Shown here in pieces: positions 5,795 to 6,370 of a stretch of 6,370 nucleotides of DNA. This DNA is from an uncultured Spirochaetales bacterium (lineage in GTDB: Bacteria > Spirochaetota > Spirochaetia > Sphaerochaetales > Sphaerochaetaceae). The stretch covers positions 1 to 6,370 of the forward strand of contig CALFMX010000039.1 of the NCBI GenBank assembly GCA_937902565.1, written 5' to 3'. Each line of letters opens with the position of its first letter. Position 1 is the first letter of the stretch. Position numbers and translations under genes: made by a program. Under the pieces are notes generated by a model. That model searched no databases, was not told the origin of the DNA, and worked only from the letters and a program-made list of their open reading frames with translations.

Positions 5795-6370
5795 TGTGAG
5801 CAACCTGGGCGAGGAAGACCTCCTCGCTCCAAAGATCCAGGGAGCTCTGCTCTGATGGGGCGATGAAGCGGCGTACGTCGAGGGCAGCGCGCTTGAAATC
5901 AAGCGCCTTGATTCTCTTCTCCAACGCATCGGTGAGCCATGAACGATCAATTGTCAACTTCATGTCCTTGTAGGGGCCGGCCTGCTTCAACGCAGCTGCC
6001 AGGTACGGGTAGTTCACCCCGATTCGTCGACTCGTATACCACAGAAAGTCAAACCAATCCCGCCCCTTCAGGTACTCCCTACAGAGCAGGGCGTGGAGTT
6101 TTCCTGCAAAGAGGGATGGCAAATCCTGGACAGTGACACGTGAGAGAAAAGGGAAATCGATTACTCGACGCTCCTCTTGAGCTCCCTCGGGAGGGTTGGT
6201 GTCGATCTCAAGCGTGATCCGGATCTTTGCAAGGGAGCCTGTCCGGCCTCCATAGCGGAAGTCCAGGATTTTTTGGATTGCATCATCCTTCAGGGGTTCC
6301 GGGCTGCCTGCAGTCTCATACCCATAGAGGGCCAGGTCTCTCGTGATCAGTTGAAGATATCCTGCCCATT
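5787..6370 (-). CDS. AbiEii/AbiGii-family nucleotidyltransferase toxin, 5' end beyond the window
   Basis: The frame is open from the right edge to TAG at 5787-5789, giving the last 193 residues. Family motifs are clear. TLEIDTNPPEGAQEERR carries the later catalytic Asp (codon 6201-6203). SLFAGKLHALLCREYLKGRDWFDFLWY follows, shown here as key residues: Lys at 6099-6101 and the RDWFDF aspartates at 6057-6059 and 6048-6050. The N-terminal GS...DLD motif should lie upstream, beyond 6370. AbiEii proteins are toxins of type IV toxin-antitoxin abortive-infection systems, transferring nucleotides to an RNA target. The AbiEi-like antitoxin normally precedes the toxin on the same strand, so it would be outside the window. 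TTG 6122 would be an internal start only: homology continues well upstream of it. The visible part is intact, with no stop or frameshift. Confidence 0.9.
   Translation of the reverse strand, partial: WAGYLQLITRDLALYGYETAGSPEPLKDDAIQKILDFRYGGRTGSLAKIRITLEIDTNPPEGAQEERRVIDFPFLSRVTVQDLPSLFAGKLHALLCREYLKGRDWFDFLWYTSRRIGVNYPYLAAALKQAGPYKDMKLTIDRSWLTDALEKRIKALDFKRAALDVRRFIAPSEQSSLDLWSEEVFLAQVAHIS

Noticed and set aside
5939..6136. 65-codon plus-strand ORF opposite the AbiEii gene
   Set aside because: It is the shadow of the AbiEii reading frame, whose motifs on the minus strand are unmistakable.

Overview
The window looks like a chromosomal accessory region of a bacterium of moderate GC. It has two co-directional gene blocks on the plus strand and one convergent gene cut off by the right edge. 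The taxon cannot be fixed from the sequence. The mix of several single-chain AAA ATPases with C-terminal nuclease-like domains, an AbiEii-type toxin and a divergent glycerol-3-phosphate dehydrogenase would fit a Sphaerochaeta-like spirochaete, but this is a low-confidence guess. No rRNA, tRNA, transposase, integrase or CRISPR array was recognised.

Left block (about 55-3084, plus strand): an AAA15/RloA-type ABC-fold ATPase, an 82-residue unrecognised ORF, a GNAT acetyltransferase and a GpsA-like dehydrogenase. They are joined by two 4-base ATGA stop/start overlaps and one 22-base overlap, so they look translationally coupled. The first gene's conserved N-terminus runs upstream of its first usable start codon, so its 5' end looks damaged. 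Sampled lines suggest a composition step: about 47% GC in the first ATPase, about 62% in gpsA and about 50% in the last ATPase. The block may therefore have more than one origin.

Intergenic region (3085-3232): three copies of a 32-base tandem repeat begin exactly at the gpsA stop codon. The first two copies are each near-perfect 26-bp palindromes, and together they can fold into one long hairpin. The degenerate third copy contains a consensus TATAAT. This looks like an operator/promoter for the downstream ATPase, a terminator for gpsA, or both.

Right block (3233-5794, plus strand): two ATPases of different families, each with a C-terminal PD-(D/E)xK-like domain. The first is AAA_14 + DUF4143; it appears to have lost about 11 residues from the ATPase core. 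The second is an archaeal-type ATPase (PF01637) + DUF234. A 20-bp palindrome containing TATAAT lies just before the ribosome binding site of the second. The 10-mer TTCATATAAT occurs upstream of both genes.

Right edge (5787-6370, minus strand): the C-terminal 193 residues of an AbiEii/AbiGii-type nucleotidyltransferase toxin, overlapping the preceding ATPase tail-to-tail by 8 bases. Its first catalytic motif and any antitoxin gene would lie beyond the window.

How the genes work together: the left block's ATPase, the two ATPase-nuclease-like proteins and the toxin all belong to families seen in defence or accessory islands. The shared regulatory motif is the best evidence that the two ATPases of the right block belong together. 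No known multi-gene defence system can be named here.
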